Below, piece by piece: positions 46,301 through 58,300 of a stretch of DNA of 64,000 nt. How positions within the stretch are numbered: position 1 is the stretch's first letter; each line of letters starts with the position of its first letter. Origin of the DNA: Trachythela sp. YZ-2020 (lineage: Eukaryota; Cnidaria; Anthozoa; Malacalcyonacea; Clavulariidae); the NCBI GenBank assembly GCA_016169945.1, contig JADLSH010000220.1:558001-622000 (forward strand), written 5' to 3'. The position numbers were made by a program, and so were the translations under genes. The notes below the pieces were generated by a model, which saw nothing but the letters and a program-made list of their open reading frames with translations, did not search any database and was not told the DNA's origin.

Positions 46301-49300
46301 TAATATGGCTCTCTCGTGATTCTGTCATTCTGTAAACTGAATATTACATGTATAATTTTCCAGCTGACTGGGTAAAAGCAAAGTTAACAAACCTGCGAAA
46401 TCGATATGTAAAAGCAAAGAAACCAGCTGCTAGTGGAAGTGCCAGAAAAAATCCAACGCAAAGAACTGTATGGTTGTTGGAGAAATTTCAATTTTTAGCC
46501 CCTCACGTGGCCACAAGGGCTTCTGTCAACAATCTAGAAGCTGTAAGTATCCCCTAGGTTTAGTATTACCTAAACATCCCCCATTTAAGAACGTAGAATG
46601 AAATATATATTGCATTTTAAAAAGTAGGAATAATACCCATGTTTGTTTAACATAAGAATTTTATAGTACTTGTTACATAGTATAATTTTACAAACCAACC
46701 ATACTATCCTGCCATGGAACAGATCCATGGCTGTTAAAGTATTCAGTTAAAAGTTCCCGTTGGCATTTTGCATTTCTTGGTGCATTATGGAGAGTGGATG
46801 GTTGTAAACCACTCAAAATTGGGTCATTTCTCCACGTTCCTGCTGCGATTGTATGATCTGCATTGTCACGATCTATACCTGATGTATAACTTGCTTTGTT
46901 TTTGTCAACCATATAATTATGTAGACAACAAGCAGCTAAAATAATATCAGTCACCTTGTCTGGAGAGAGTTTAATACTTGATAAAAACACTCTCCATCTG
47001 TGTGCGAAAATACCGAATGCATTTTCAACTACCCTACGAGCGCGTGACAACCTATAATTAAATATTCGTTGTCCTTTTTGCAAATTCCGATGAGGGTAAG
47101 GTTTCATCATGTTTGTCGTCAAGGCAAAGGCATCATCTCCAACAATATGATAGTGTATATTTGTTGATATTCCTGTGATGCTAGTTGATGGTGGCAGATC
47201 TAAGGAGTTGGATATTAAGGCCTTTTTCAATGCTGAATCGCCAAACACTCCAGCATCCCCAGCACGTCCAGCTGCTCCAACGTCCACATAAATAAATTTG
47301 TAATTGGCATCAACCAATGCCAATAGAATAACACTGAAGAAATGTTTATAGTTGAAGAATTCCGAGCCAGTGTCCCCAGGGTGTTGAATGGCAATGTGTT
47401 TACCATCTATTGCTCCTAGGCAACATGGATAGTTCCACTTGCTCTCGAATTCAGATGCAATGCGTAACCATTCTTCTTTCGTAGTTGGAGTCTAAAAATA
47501 AATACATTTTTATATAGGAATCCTGTGCTTCCCCAGCAAAAGATATAAGTTTGACCGAGATTGGAGATGATGACGAAGGCTATGATAAATCTACATCTGA
47601 TCCAACAAGCCCGTTAATTGAAATTGAGGAAGATGAAGAAACGGGAGTGACAAGATCAACAAATGAACCGCTGAAGAAAATACCAAACACTTCCCGGAAG
47701 AGGCAAGCTGAAGAAGAATACAAACTAATACAAAATCTGTCCCAATCAATCGCTGAAAAGCACAAGAGGCAAAAATCTGCTAAGCAAACTGATAATAATA
47801 TATTATAAAGTTGGGTAAGAAAACTTGGGAACATTGCAATATGCATTGATAACTGGTAAAAAATTTTTTAAATGTTGTATTAATAAAAACCTTCAAATAG
47901 TTGTCTTTCATTACTGAATTCAGTGCTTGGCAAGTTTCTTCAACAATCCCAGAAATTGTCCTTTCGCCTATTCGATATTGAAAGGATAGACTTCTGAACG
48001 TTTCTCCTAATAAAGCCAAACAAAATAAAGCACTGTTTATGTTATACACACAAGTCACATTTGAGTATAGTAATGATACAAAAATTAGTGATTTATTATT
48101 CTGGAGTATGGACGTACCTGTTGCCGAAAAGCGTAATGTAACAGATAATCGTTCTCGCGGATCTAAAGAACAACGTAAGTGCGTGTCCTTTTTTTTTTTA
48201 ACGAAAGCGAGTCAAAGGGTCAAAATTTCCTCAAATGAAGCTCTGTGATATTCTGTGATTTTTCCTAAATTCAATATTCAGTTCGCAATCAATATACAAT
48301 ATTTATTCACACGTTCGCTTTCGTTCATCCAATCCAACGTTTCGTCCAGATCATTCTATTGGCGGCTATCGAACGTCTTCGCCGACGTCGCAAAAGTAAA
48401 AGGAAAAGCAAAATTTCCTCATCATCTGACGAGGATGAGTATACATCTTCACAAACAGCAGCCGCCATGTTTGATAACAAGTTTGACCACGCATGCGTAT
48501 TCGCATCATTTCCTACGCGCACACTTGAAGACAATCGTCACTCGTGTCAAAAATTATTCAACATGTTGAATATTCGGCGCTGATGGCAGGCGTGCCGAAA
48601 ATCTCTCAAAACGTCCCCGCGCACCTGAGAAACAAAGCTCTAGTATGCGGCGGGCTTAAGCCATGGTTTATTTAACAAAGGCTCGGACAGTAGGCTGATC
48701 TTCGTGCAAATTCACCCACTTCATTGCGTGTTTTTCGCCATTTTCATTTGTACCCGGCCCACCCATGTAAAAAATTACAACTAAAGACAGGTAATTGAAA
48801 ACCATTTTATTAAATGGCTTGAAGTTACATGCTGTGTTTATATTGGTATGTTTTTTCATGCTAATATTGTATGAATTGATGACTTCAGTCCTATATTCGG
48901 CCTATTAAAAACCAACTTTAACTTCTAATCATCATCATCATTATTCTCTTCATCGTTTTCTCCAGTAAAAGCGTAACCCTTTAAAAGCTTTCTTATAAGA
49001 AACTTTCTCTTATCAACAGCTGCTTGCAAAACTTCTTCTGGATCAAAGTCATCGTTTTCGACAAGTGTTTCCTTTGTCTGCATTATTTTCTTATGTACTG
49101 GATCTTTATTTAGTTGTTTCATCCACGTCAGGTTATCCATATAGACATCGGCCAATTCCTTTTTGCAAAAGGGGTAGAATTTTGGCAAAGGCTTTCTGTT
49201 TCGCTTCACTTTCCTCATGACTCCCCATGAGAAGTGTTTGTAAGATGTCTTCGTACTGTGCCGAAATCTTGGCTGCTGCGTCGTCGATCAATGTAGCCCA

Positions 49301-52300
49301 GGGATCGATTTCCTCCTCGGAACTGTCTTCATCACACTCTCCAGTTGTGATGCTACCCTCATCTTCGGTATGGCTTTCCATAGGACTTTCCTCATGTTCA
49401 CTGGTGTCGTCGTCATGCCCTACAAGGCTATAGCTTCCGTAGTACTGACTGTTCTGCTCGTCTTACGAATGTTAATGTAAAATAAGCAAATTCTTTGCTA
49501 TACACGACTATTTATACACAAAACAAATCCTAGCGATGGATTTAATGATCTTTAAAGCATGCCCACAAACCTATTGCATGGCTAGAAATGAAGTAGCTAC
49601 AACATGGCTGATAAGCATGCGCGTTAGGTTTTTACCAAATAAATTCAAGATGGCGGCTTTCTTTAGATTTGATAAGAGAAAATTCAAAATACGCATTTTG
49701 TATAAGATCCTGTTAAGAATTTCTACGGGCCCACGTCTAAAAATTTAGAAAATGAGGCCACTATCAACTTGGCGACAATCCGAGTAGCGTAGATATGTTC
49801 CCGAGAGACTTATGTTTATACTTCTTACCGGCCTTGTATATAAACGCCTAACAAATTGACATGATTAGCCGAAGTGAGGTTTTCCTAGACGTAAATTTGG
49901 CCACATATGTTCGACTTTTCGCACGGGTCCACGTCTAGGCGAATTCGAGGTAGACAATACTTTGTTTTTAGCAGCATTTAAATTAAAGGCGTTACAGCAT
50001 CGTTAAACTTGTTCGCGAACGACGTGAAATATAGGGTTTTCATGCCGCAAATTCGTCGTAATTTAATCCATCACGCGCTGAGATATAGTTCTTAAACTAG
50101 CGTAAACAAGCAAAATATTGCTCGTTATTTCGGTTCCTGTTGCCATTTTACATTGTTGAGTTGTTGCTAGGTTACCAGGGTCTCTACCACTAAGCTTAAT
50201 ATATCTGGAGGACGTGCCGCTAATGTTTGCCAGGCAGAAAAGTGAAGCAAAAAACATGGCGGATTTTGGCTTGCTGACGCCATATATGGTCCCAAATGCC
50301 CATGGTAATTACCACTGACAACCGCGATACTGTGCTTTTGACGAACTCTTCACCCTCCTGGGTTTTGCACTATAATATTTTATGCTTTCTACCTTTAAGT
50401 CTTGATATTTTTCTCCTATTATTGCTTGTTTCACAAAGTCGAGGAACGATTACCTTTTTGTTCCGCCTGTGGATGCAACAATTCACTATAAAGGAAGAAT
50501 ATTGCTTCACACCGGTAAGATTTGCATTTAATTTCTAGCTTTCTGCTCGATCGGCTTTCTATATATAATTATACTCCGTCGACTTGGTAGAAATATTTTA
50601 AAAACAGACATAAAAAACTTGTAATGTACATAAAATTTTGTTGTTTTGATTCAGAGCTGGCCATGTTGCTTGGGCCTTTGTGTTTTTAATTAGTTTTAAA
50701 AGTTTTATAGTATAATTAATTTTATACTTGTTTTTTTATACATGCAGTCCTTTCATAAATACAGGTAATATATGGTGCCAATTGTCAAAATCCTTACACT
50801 TGCCATAGATAAGCTTTGTAACACAGATTATATAGACAACTAAGTCTAAGACAAGTAACTTGTCCTTGGCAAACTTGCTAGTTTTTCCAGGTATTTTTGT
50901 AGCAATAGTTACCTGCTGCATAGTTAAGTTTTGTAGTATTTATATATGGCTATGAGCTGTCTGGATACCAACCATTTCAGCACCCTCAAAAAAAGTCAGT
51001 TGATTGATATCCTATTAGACATCTTAATACATTTTACTATAGTTTTTAGTTAGATTTACCCACTTTCCCCTCAGCCCTCAGGATGGCAGAAATTCCTCCA
51101 TAGTGGGAGTCTGGATCTTTTCTGCAATGACCCAATATATCTTCAAAGTGCCCTCATAATTACAAGTTCATTAATCGCATTAACTATGCTGTACCCTGCC
51201 ACTGACAAGTAGAATCATCTGGCATTAGACAGAGTAAAAATTATGCTAAAGTAGGGTGCATTGTAAGCTAATGGGTTATTATATGGATACAAAAATGTAA
51301 ACAAATCTGAAATGTGTGAATGGATTGTACAGCCAGGATTTTCAGTCAAGGGGCCCCCGAAAAAGTACTAGGGGGGGGGGCAACATAGAGATTTGTATTA
51401 GTCTAAATGTTTCCTAGGGGGGGCGACACATTCGCCCCCGGTACAAATAACCCATACAAATAACTAATGTGATATGCAAATAACTAATTTGAGCAAAAAT
51501 TATTCTTAACAGCTCATGTATTGTATCATGCATAGTTAACAGATGTATGTGATATTGTGGTATAAGAATGTATAATAATATGGTATGACTATTCTCTTCT
51601 CTTTTGCAGGAATCATCTGTTATAGGTACCACAAGAAATGGCACAGGCATCAAAATGCTGAACAGGTACATCGAAGTCATAGGGATACAAAGTCATAGTA
51701 ATACCCAGTGGCATACCGTGTTCTAACATTTCTACTATGGTACCCATTCCAAAATGTACCGATGACACAGGGGAAAAAGGACAAAACTGATGTCAGTAGT
51801 GTTGGTTGCTAGCGAGCGCAAAATTATGTTACTAGTCTGTTACTCATTTTGGTTGTTTCATGTTTCAACAGACCAAGGTCAACTTACTGACAGATTCGTT
51901 TGGGTTTAACACCCCCTATACTTCCCGCTTGGTATGCCACTGATAATACCATAATAACTTGATTATACAGCTTGGTTCTTAAAATTATTTACAGTACTGC
52001 TAATTAGTAATTATTCTTTGAAAATGTCAAATTAAAATAAAACAAAATTATTACGCTGTTGTATCTTCGATTTCCGAACATGTTGCATGTTTCACCAATT
52101 ACAGAAAAGGACTGTGTTATTTTGGGATAAATTCTGCAACGATGTATTTATGTAATATGTAAATGTTGTAAAGTTTTCAGTAGAGACAAAAGCATAAAAA
52201 AGACAGGGGAGACAAGAGAAAAACAAAAGGTTTTAAGCTAGGAACACCAGAATTATGGGTGGACTGGGAAGTTACAAATACTTTTTTTATTGGGGCAGTG

Positions 52301-55300
52301 GAGGGTTTATAAGCTACTCACTGTAGTGCAGGGGCGGCGTGGCACACCAGGGGATTTCCCGGTGGGGCCCCGGAAATCTGCCAATTGTGGGCACCAAGCA
52401 TGCAAAGGTCTACAATGTTTATAAAGTTTGTAATGGGCCCTCCATTAAATATTTGGGATAAATCACTAGTAATTAACAAAAATTTAATTTTGTATTTAAT
52501 CCTATTTTTCTTCTCAGCAAATGACACACCCCCCTCCCAACGTGAGCAGTGGACCCCTAGCGAAAGGTTTCCTGGGCCCTATTTTTAAGCCACGCCGCCC
52601 CTGCTGTAGTGGCCTTTTAACTGATATGTTGCTCATTCAAAGTGATAGTCAAAACCTATCAGAGACACAGGACCTACAATCCTAGTGCTTCAAATATGGA
52701 AAGTATATCCCCAGCCCAACCTAAGAAATCTGACCAGAAATCTAGGTAGAAATTGCCTTTCCAAGATCAGCTGCCACCACCACCCTGCCCTTATGGCACC
52801 ACTTAGTTTATGTGTAAATTGGCACATAACACAAAGCTCTGATTCTTTGATATCCTAATTCCCTCTTAAAGATAGTAGCACATAGTATCATGTCTTCATT
52901 TAGACATTTATAACCAGTCCTTAGGATTCTTCAGAGAATCCAGATATGATATTTGCAAAATGCATGGCTTCATACTGCTCACAGAGATAATTTTCCAAAT
53001 GACTAAGTTATGGAACTCACTCGCTGACGAGATTACTAAATCGAAATCTCTGAAATTGTTCCCAAAAAAACTAAAATCACTATTATTTACCGAACTAAAT
53101 GAAAGCTAAGTACGTTTTAGAGTTATCTCATTGCTTACAATCTGCATATCTAGTTTGTATTACAAATATTCTTCAACATCATATTGCTATACTTGCATTG
53201 ACTTATGATGCTGGTGATTGGTGTTTTCACAAACTCATTAGAGTTTGTTAACCAATCTACCATGTATACCATAAATCCCCATAAATTATTTATTTTGTGA
53301 TGTATTATTAATACAAAACATTAATATTACATTAATAATTACATTAATATTACATTAATACTTGTGGTCCAAATAATATACTATACAACCATACACAATC
53401 CAAAATTGTACCATATACAAGAGCATTAATTACAAAACATTAATATTACATTATTATACATTATCATTATACGTAACTTGACAACTTGTAACATAATATA
53501 TATTCGTGTGTGTTTTCTTTTCTTTTTTTTGGTATATGAGAATAAAGTTTCATTTCAATGCTAAATACATACAGCTTATTCAGAACATCACAAAATAGTA
53601 TGAAATTACAATGTGGAATTACAATGTACTCCATTGCTTTGAGTTTGAGGGAAGTAAAGAAACTGTCATTGTGATTATTAAATATATCTATTTCCTACAA
53701 CCACACTGTAAATACTCTACTTGTGGTCCAAATAATATACTATACAAGCATACACAATCCAAAATTGTACCATATACAAGAGCCTCTAAGCCGGGCTCGA
53801 ATAAAGTATATTCTAGCATGTATTTCGACAAATTTTTCAAACGGAATTTTTAATACCTGTTTGCCCTGGTTTCAAATATCATCTTTGCCCACATCAGACA
53901 TCAGTTTTGAGGTTTTAGTATTTGTTTGCCGTCTTTGAAGGATGAGAATAACGTGTACGACTTGCAATCTTTGAACAAATGGTTAAAGGTCAGAAAAATA
54001 TGTTGAAAAGTCGTAAACAACGAGAATTTTAATAATGCAAAGAGCTAAAATATTTTTTTACCAAATCCAGGGGGGGTAAAATTTGTAGTGGGCTCAAAAT
54101 TGAGCCTGTCAGTGGTAATTACCATGGGCATTTGGGATCATATGTGGCGTCAGCAAGCCAAATATCCGCCATGTTTTTTGCTTCACTTTTTTATGCCGAG
54201 CACTACCTCCAGTAATATAGTATAGCTCAGTGGTCTCTACCGCTGTCTTATTTTCAAATATTGCCCGTAGATTCGCGAAAAATAGGTTAAATAGCGCTAT
54301 TTGGCGCGGCAAATTTAATATTTTTGGCTTGCGTTGGCAACAAATAATCGTTCTGGAATTTTAATAATAAATTAAGAGACTGTTGCTGGTATTTGCGTGT
54401 GTTTTGTTTGATTATAAATAGTATTTTGTATAATAATAGTCTAATATTGCTTTTATAATCCAGCAAACCCAGTATTCTTTTATAATGCCTATAATGTCTG
54501 ATGTTCCACCGTTGGGTGCTTTTTTGAAATTGAAATTGTCAAAATTGTCAAGATCCTCATCAGAATTATCTTCTGGAGATAATTCTGTCAACCTCGCAGT
54601 ATTTTCCAGGTTTTTTATTGCTCTAACCCGAAAATCTGCCTTACTCAAATTGTTCAATTCCTTATAGAAACGAACCGCCATCTTGACTTTTTCAGATTAA
54701 ATCTGAAATTACGAGCCCGCAAGTCAAGCCGCTGGCTGACCTCGATTTCTAGTCATAGTGAGAGCTCCACAGAAGCTCCACAGAAGCTCCACAGACGTTT
54801 TAAAGAAGCTTCACAGAAGCTCCACAGAAGCTCCACAGAAGCTCCACAGAAGTTTTACAGAAGCTTAACAGAAACTTTACAGAAGCTTTACAGAGGCTCC
54901 ACAGAAGTTTTACAGAAGCTTCACAGAAGCTTCACAGAAGCTCCACAGTAGCTCCACAGAAGCTCCACAGAAGCATTAGCAAATTTCCAGACAACTGCTA
55001 CAAAATCCCACCAAACCCTTCCTCAAAGCAACGATATATATATATATAGAACCGTGTTTCTATGTAAACTTGAATCATTTGCCACAGCAGTCATGCAGAG
55101 ACGATTTCGCCGTACCTGTCCGCTTCGCGGTCGGCCTAATTTGAAGAATATCAGCCGAGGAGAGAAAACCTTATCTTAAGCAAGCCCGGGTGTCGTCATG
55201 GCAGCCCTACATCGACAAATCTCCACATAATTATATGAACATCGACAAGTCTTCTCGTCCGTATATGAACATCGATAGGCCTACAGCAGACGAAAGGCGA

Positions 55301-58300
55301 TCTCCTCGAATTACACAGCCAGCAAAGAAACCAAAAGCTGCAACCTCATCTTTAACCACCAAACCCTATCCGGATTTCAACCTCCGCCATAAATTCTCAC
55401 TTTTGGTCGTGGGTCCGAGCCAAAGTGGAAAAACGTATTTTGTCCAACAAATTTTGGAAAACAATCGTATCGTGTACGAAGAGCAAAAAAGTATTCGCAT
55501 TTTTTGGTACTACAACCAGTGGCAAGAATGTTATGACGTCTTGAAAAAGTCTCTCGGAAAAAGCATCCGGTTTGAGAGAAGTGTGCCCGAACTGTCTGAG
55601 AACATGAGCGAGATTGATACACGGTACAACAACATCATCATCCTGGATGATTTGATGGCTGAAACGACAGAAAGTCCTGTGGTATCTCGTTTGTTTACCC
55701 AAGGCCGCCATCGAAACGCGAGCGTTATCTTATTGCTGCAAAACATGTTTCCAAAGGGCAAATATAATACGGATATCAGCCGAAATGCCCAATATCTGGC
55801 TCTCTTCCGAAGTCCAAGCGATAGGAAACAAATTGGTATTGTTGGATAACGCATGTTTGATAAGAACAGAATCCATTTTATGAACGCTTGTTACAAAGAG
55901 ACCGAAAAACCGTTTGGATACTTATTGGTGGATAACAAGCCTGACACACCAACCAATAAGCAAGTTCTCGGAGACCTATTTGGCGACTGCCATGTTTATC
56001 CCTTCACCACCCAAATTAAAGTGACTACACCCACACCGATCGCGTTCGTGTCATTCCCAAAGGATATGCTATCATAGAGATGTATAAGTCATCGCGCAAT
56101 AGTGTTTATCCTAGCCATCCGGTTGTCTACAGCAACGGCGAACATTATTGGCCTGTCAAAATAAGGCACCAATCTACCGGCCATATAAAATGGGTGAATC
56201 TGCACGAAGATGAGCCTACGGTCCGAACCTTTGTTGAATATGTTTAAGAATTATATGCATTTGTGCGATTAATTGTTATACTTAAGAAATAAATTTGTTA
56301 CAAACGTTAATCTGTGCGTTAATATATGCATCCAGCCAAGCAAAGCGAGCAACAATAATTTACTTTTAAAATCAGTACGATTTCGCGTTCGCGTTACCCC
56401 CTTTTTCGCCCTTTAGATTCCAATATTCAAACACGTATTTATCCCACTGAAGCTCTAAAACTTTCCTCACTTCAAGAAACTTATTCCATACCATGTCTTT
56501 ATTATTAATTAAGTCGTTCTATGGCTTCCAAATCATACATCTGCCATCTCTCCTCATACGATAACATAAGACACTCACTCTGCCTAAAACGATTTAGTTT
56601 ACAACCACAATACCTCTCTTCGAGAAGCTCATAAACCTCGCAAGAAACAGTTTGTGCAAATATTGTCTCTAATAAATTGCACAGCTTCCGAAATTTCGCG
56701 GGCGAAAATTCGTCAACATTACTCGCCCTTGTAGAATGCATATTTTGTTGGGAAAAAAAGCTTTTTAAAATAAACGTTACATGCCCCTAATGTTTTCATT
56801 AAAAATTGCTTTGTCTCAATTGTTTTTGCCATTTTGGTAAAATTCTAGCAACAATCGTTTGGTTAGTAATTTTAGAAAGGGAATCCCTTCGTGGAAAACG
56901 GTTAAGTTAAGATGTGCAGCGTGATGTTTTTAAATGAAATTCTAAAACTGAACTTGCTGTACCTTGAAGACAATTGGAATTGGTCTGTAGTAAAGCTGTG
57001 TGATTGGAATCATCACTTCTTGTAATCTTCAATTCACGTCCCTTCATTTCCCAGAAAGCGGCAGAAATCATATCAATATTGTTCAATGGATTCCACATGT
57101 CTCCATATGGAGTGACTCTGTCATACCAAAAGGAACCATCCGTTGTCCAGTGTTTAGATTCACTGTTCGAGAAGCGTGCTATTATAGTCCACTCGCTTTT
57201 CGGTAGGTCAGAGTATGCCTACAGTAGGAATAAACATTATAATTATAGTATAATATTCGTTGGTCTAATTATTGGGGAACGTTTTCCTGATACCTGGCAA
57301 TATCAAGGTCAATATAAACGTCTGCAGGAAGCGAAGCTAAAGATAACACTTACATAGGCTTAAATCAATACATGAGTGAAGTATGAAAATTTAGTATGAA
57401 CTTTCTAGTCTTCCAGGCTCAATTCAAATTTGTCCCATTTAAGAAAATAGTCAATTTAGTATATGATCACCGATTAGATACATACAAATGTCCGATCGAT
57501 CTTGGTAAAAATCGCACGATTTTTATTGAACACGACGTCCTTTCATCAAGTGCCCGATTCCCTTTCCCCCCCCCCAAAAAGCTTAAGTTTAAAGACAGCG
57601 ACCTGATTTGTGGACAAATATTTATGCAACTACTTTGCCATCACAAAATTATTGTGCTCTTTCTTATTGCAATTCACTCTCTGACAGTCTTTACATAAAT
57701 TTCCCCCTTGTATTTATCAGGCTTGTAAGAACTTTACACAACAGTTTTGAAATGTAAGACTGCAGGTCCACAGGGAAAGCTGCATGGTTCCTTGCAGATC
57801 TTCACCCTATATCTACTCATGAATATATAAGTGTCTTGCACAGAGTTCGTCTTAAGCTTGAATTCTGAACCCTAAGGGATGTCCTAGCGACCCGTCTTCC
57901 TAAGAATAAAAAATGAAGAATTTTATCATCTTCCATGCATGACTAATTCTAATGTAAATTTAATCAAAAAGTGGAAACTACAAATTCTAAAAAACTGTTA
58001 TTATATCTAATGAGGATTATTTAGACCGTAGAGCTACCCAGGTCAACGTATATGCGTATCACCTATATCTAAAGCAGTAATGAGATTTTAACGTGGCATT
58101 AGCTATTGGGTTATATTAGGTATATCCTAACAATGTAGGTACATTAATTATGTTTTTCGAGGGAGAAAGCGGAATTTTTGGAATGGGGAATTCTTTCACT
58201 TTTACGTTTGGGGAATATGAAACATTTTGTTTGTCAGTTATGGAATGAGGACTTTTTCCAAGCGTTTTGGGGATTACATAATTCTTAGTTTTCACAATTA

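Larger units (their letters stand above)
45698..48655. mobile_element. Harbinger (PIF/HARBI) element with about 200-bp TIRs and TTAA flanks
   Basis: The left end GCCCGCCGCACACTAGAGCT and the right end, complement of GCCCGCCGCATACTAGAGCT, begin TIRs of about 200 bp. The left arm has one extra 45-bp block. TTAA occurs at both edges (45694-45697 and 48656-48659); the 3-bp TWA duplication of the superfamily is contained in it. The element encodes the expected pair, a MADF/Myb-like DNA-binding protein (+) and a DDE transposase (-). Both start at ATGGCGGC just inside the TIRs. It is inserted in the virus-like module. Confidence 0.9.
45140..49400 (-). mobile_element. Virus-like (Polinton/adintovirus-like) module, copy 1, interrupted by a Harbinger element
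   Basis: Copy 1 and the module at 55.04-56.78 kb share two regions in opposite orientation. These are 45140-45694 (the 121-aa gene and its 3' flank) and the short gene end at about 48660-48730. The Harbinger insertion separates the two here. Gene order on the minus strand is the acidic protein (49381-48925), the short protein (48860-48668), then the convergent 121-aa gene on the plus strand. No packaging ATPase remains in this copy. Assignment to Polinton-like elements rests on the ATPase in copy 2. Confidence 0.5.
50188..54232. mobile_element. 4045-bp DNA transposon with perfect 8-bp duplication GTCTCTAC
   Basis: The left end CACTAAGCTTAATATATCTG and the right end, complement of CACTGAGCTATACTATATTA, start TIRs of about 130 bp. 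These include AGTGAAGCAAAAAACATGGC and CAAATGCCCATGGTAATTAC. GTCTCTAC occurs at 50180-50187 and 54233-54240 and only once at the empty site 30128-30135. An 8-bp duplication fits hAT or P superfamilies. No transposase frame survives, so it is non-autonomous or internally replaced. It contains an hAT MITE and a LINE fragment. Confidence 0.85.
49577..54757. mobile_element. TIR repeat 'K', copy 2, split by a 4.05-kb insertion
   Basis: Halves 49577-50187 and 54233-54757 match copy 1 (29523-30608) in order. The ends ATGGCTAGAAATGAAG and the complement of ATGACTAGAAATCGAG are imperfect inverted repeats. Both subterminal regions contain AAGATGGCGG. Confidence 0.8.
55040..56780 (+). mobile_element. 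Virus-like (Polinton/adintovirus-like) module, copy 2
   Basis: It holds a short basic frame, a packaging ATPase with one stop, the short WVNLHED gene and, convergent on the minus strand, a frameshifted 121-aa gene. Homology to copy 1 in opposite orientation ends at about 56780 (AACGTTTATTTTAAAA in copy 1 sense). No DNA polymerase B, capsid or integrase gene is visible, so this is a fragment. Confidence 0.55.

Noticed and set aside
48255..48583. Plus-strand open frames of about 70-100 codons
   Set aside because: They are antisense of the Harbinger transposase first exon and TIR.
57004..57357. Plus-strand frames over gene C exon 3
   Set aside because: They are antisense of a well-supported exon with domain motifs and splice sites.
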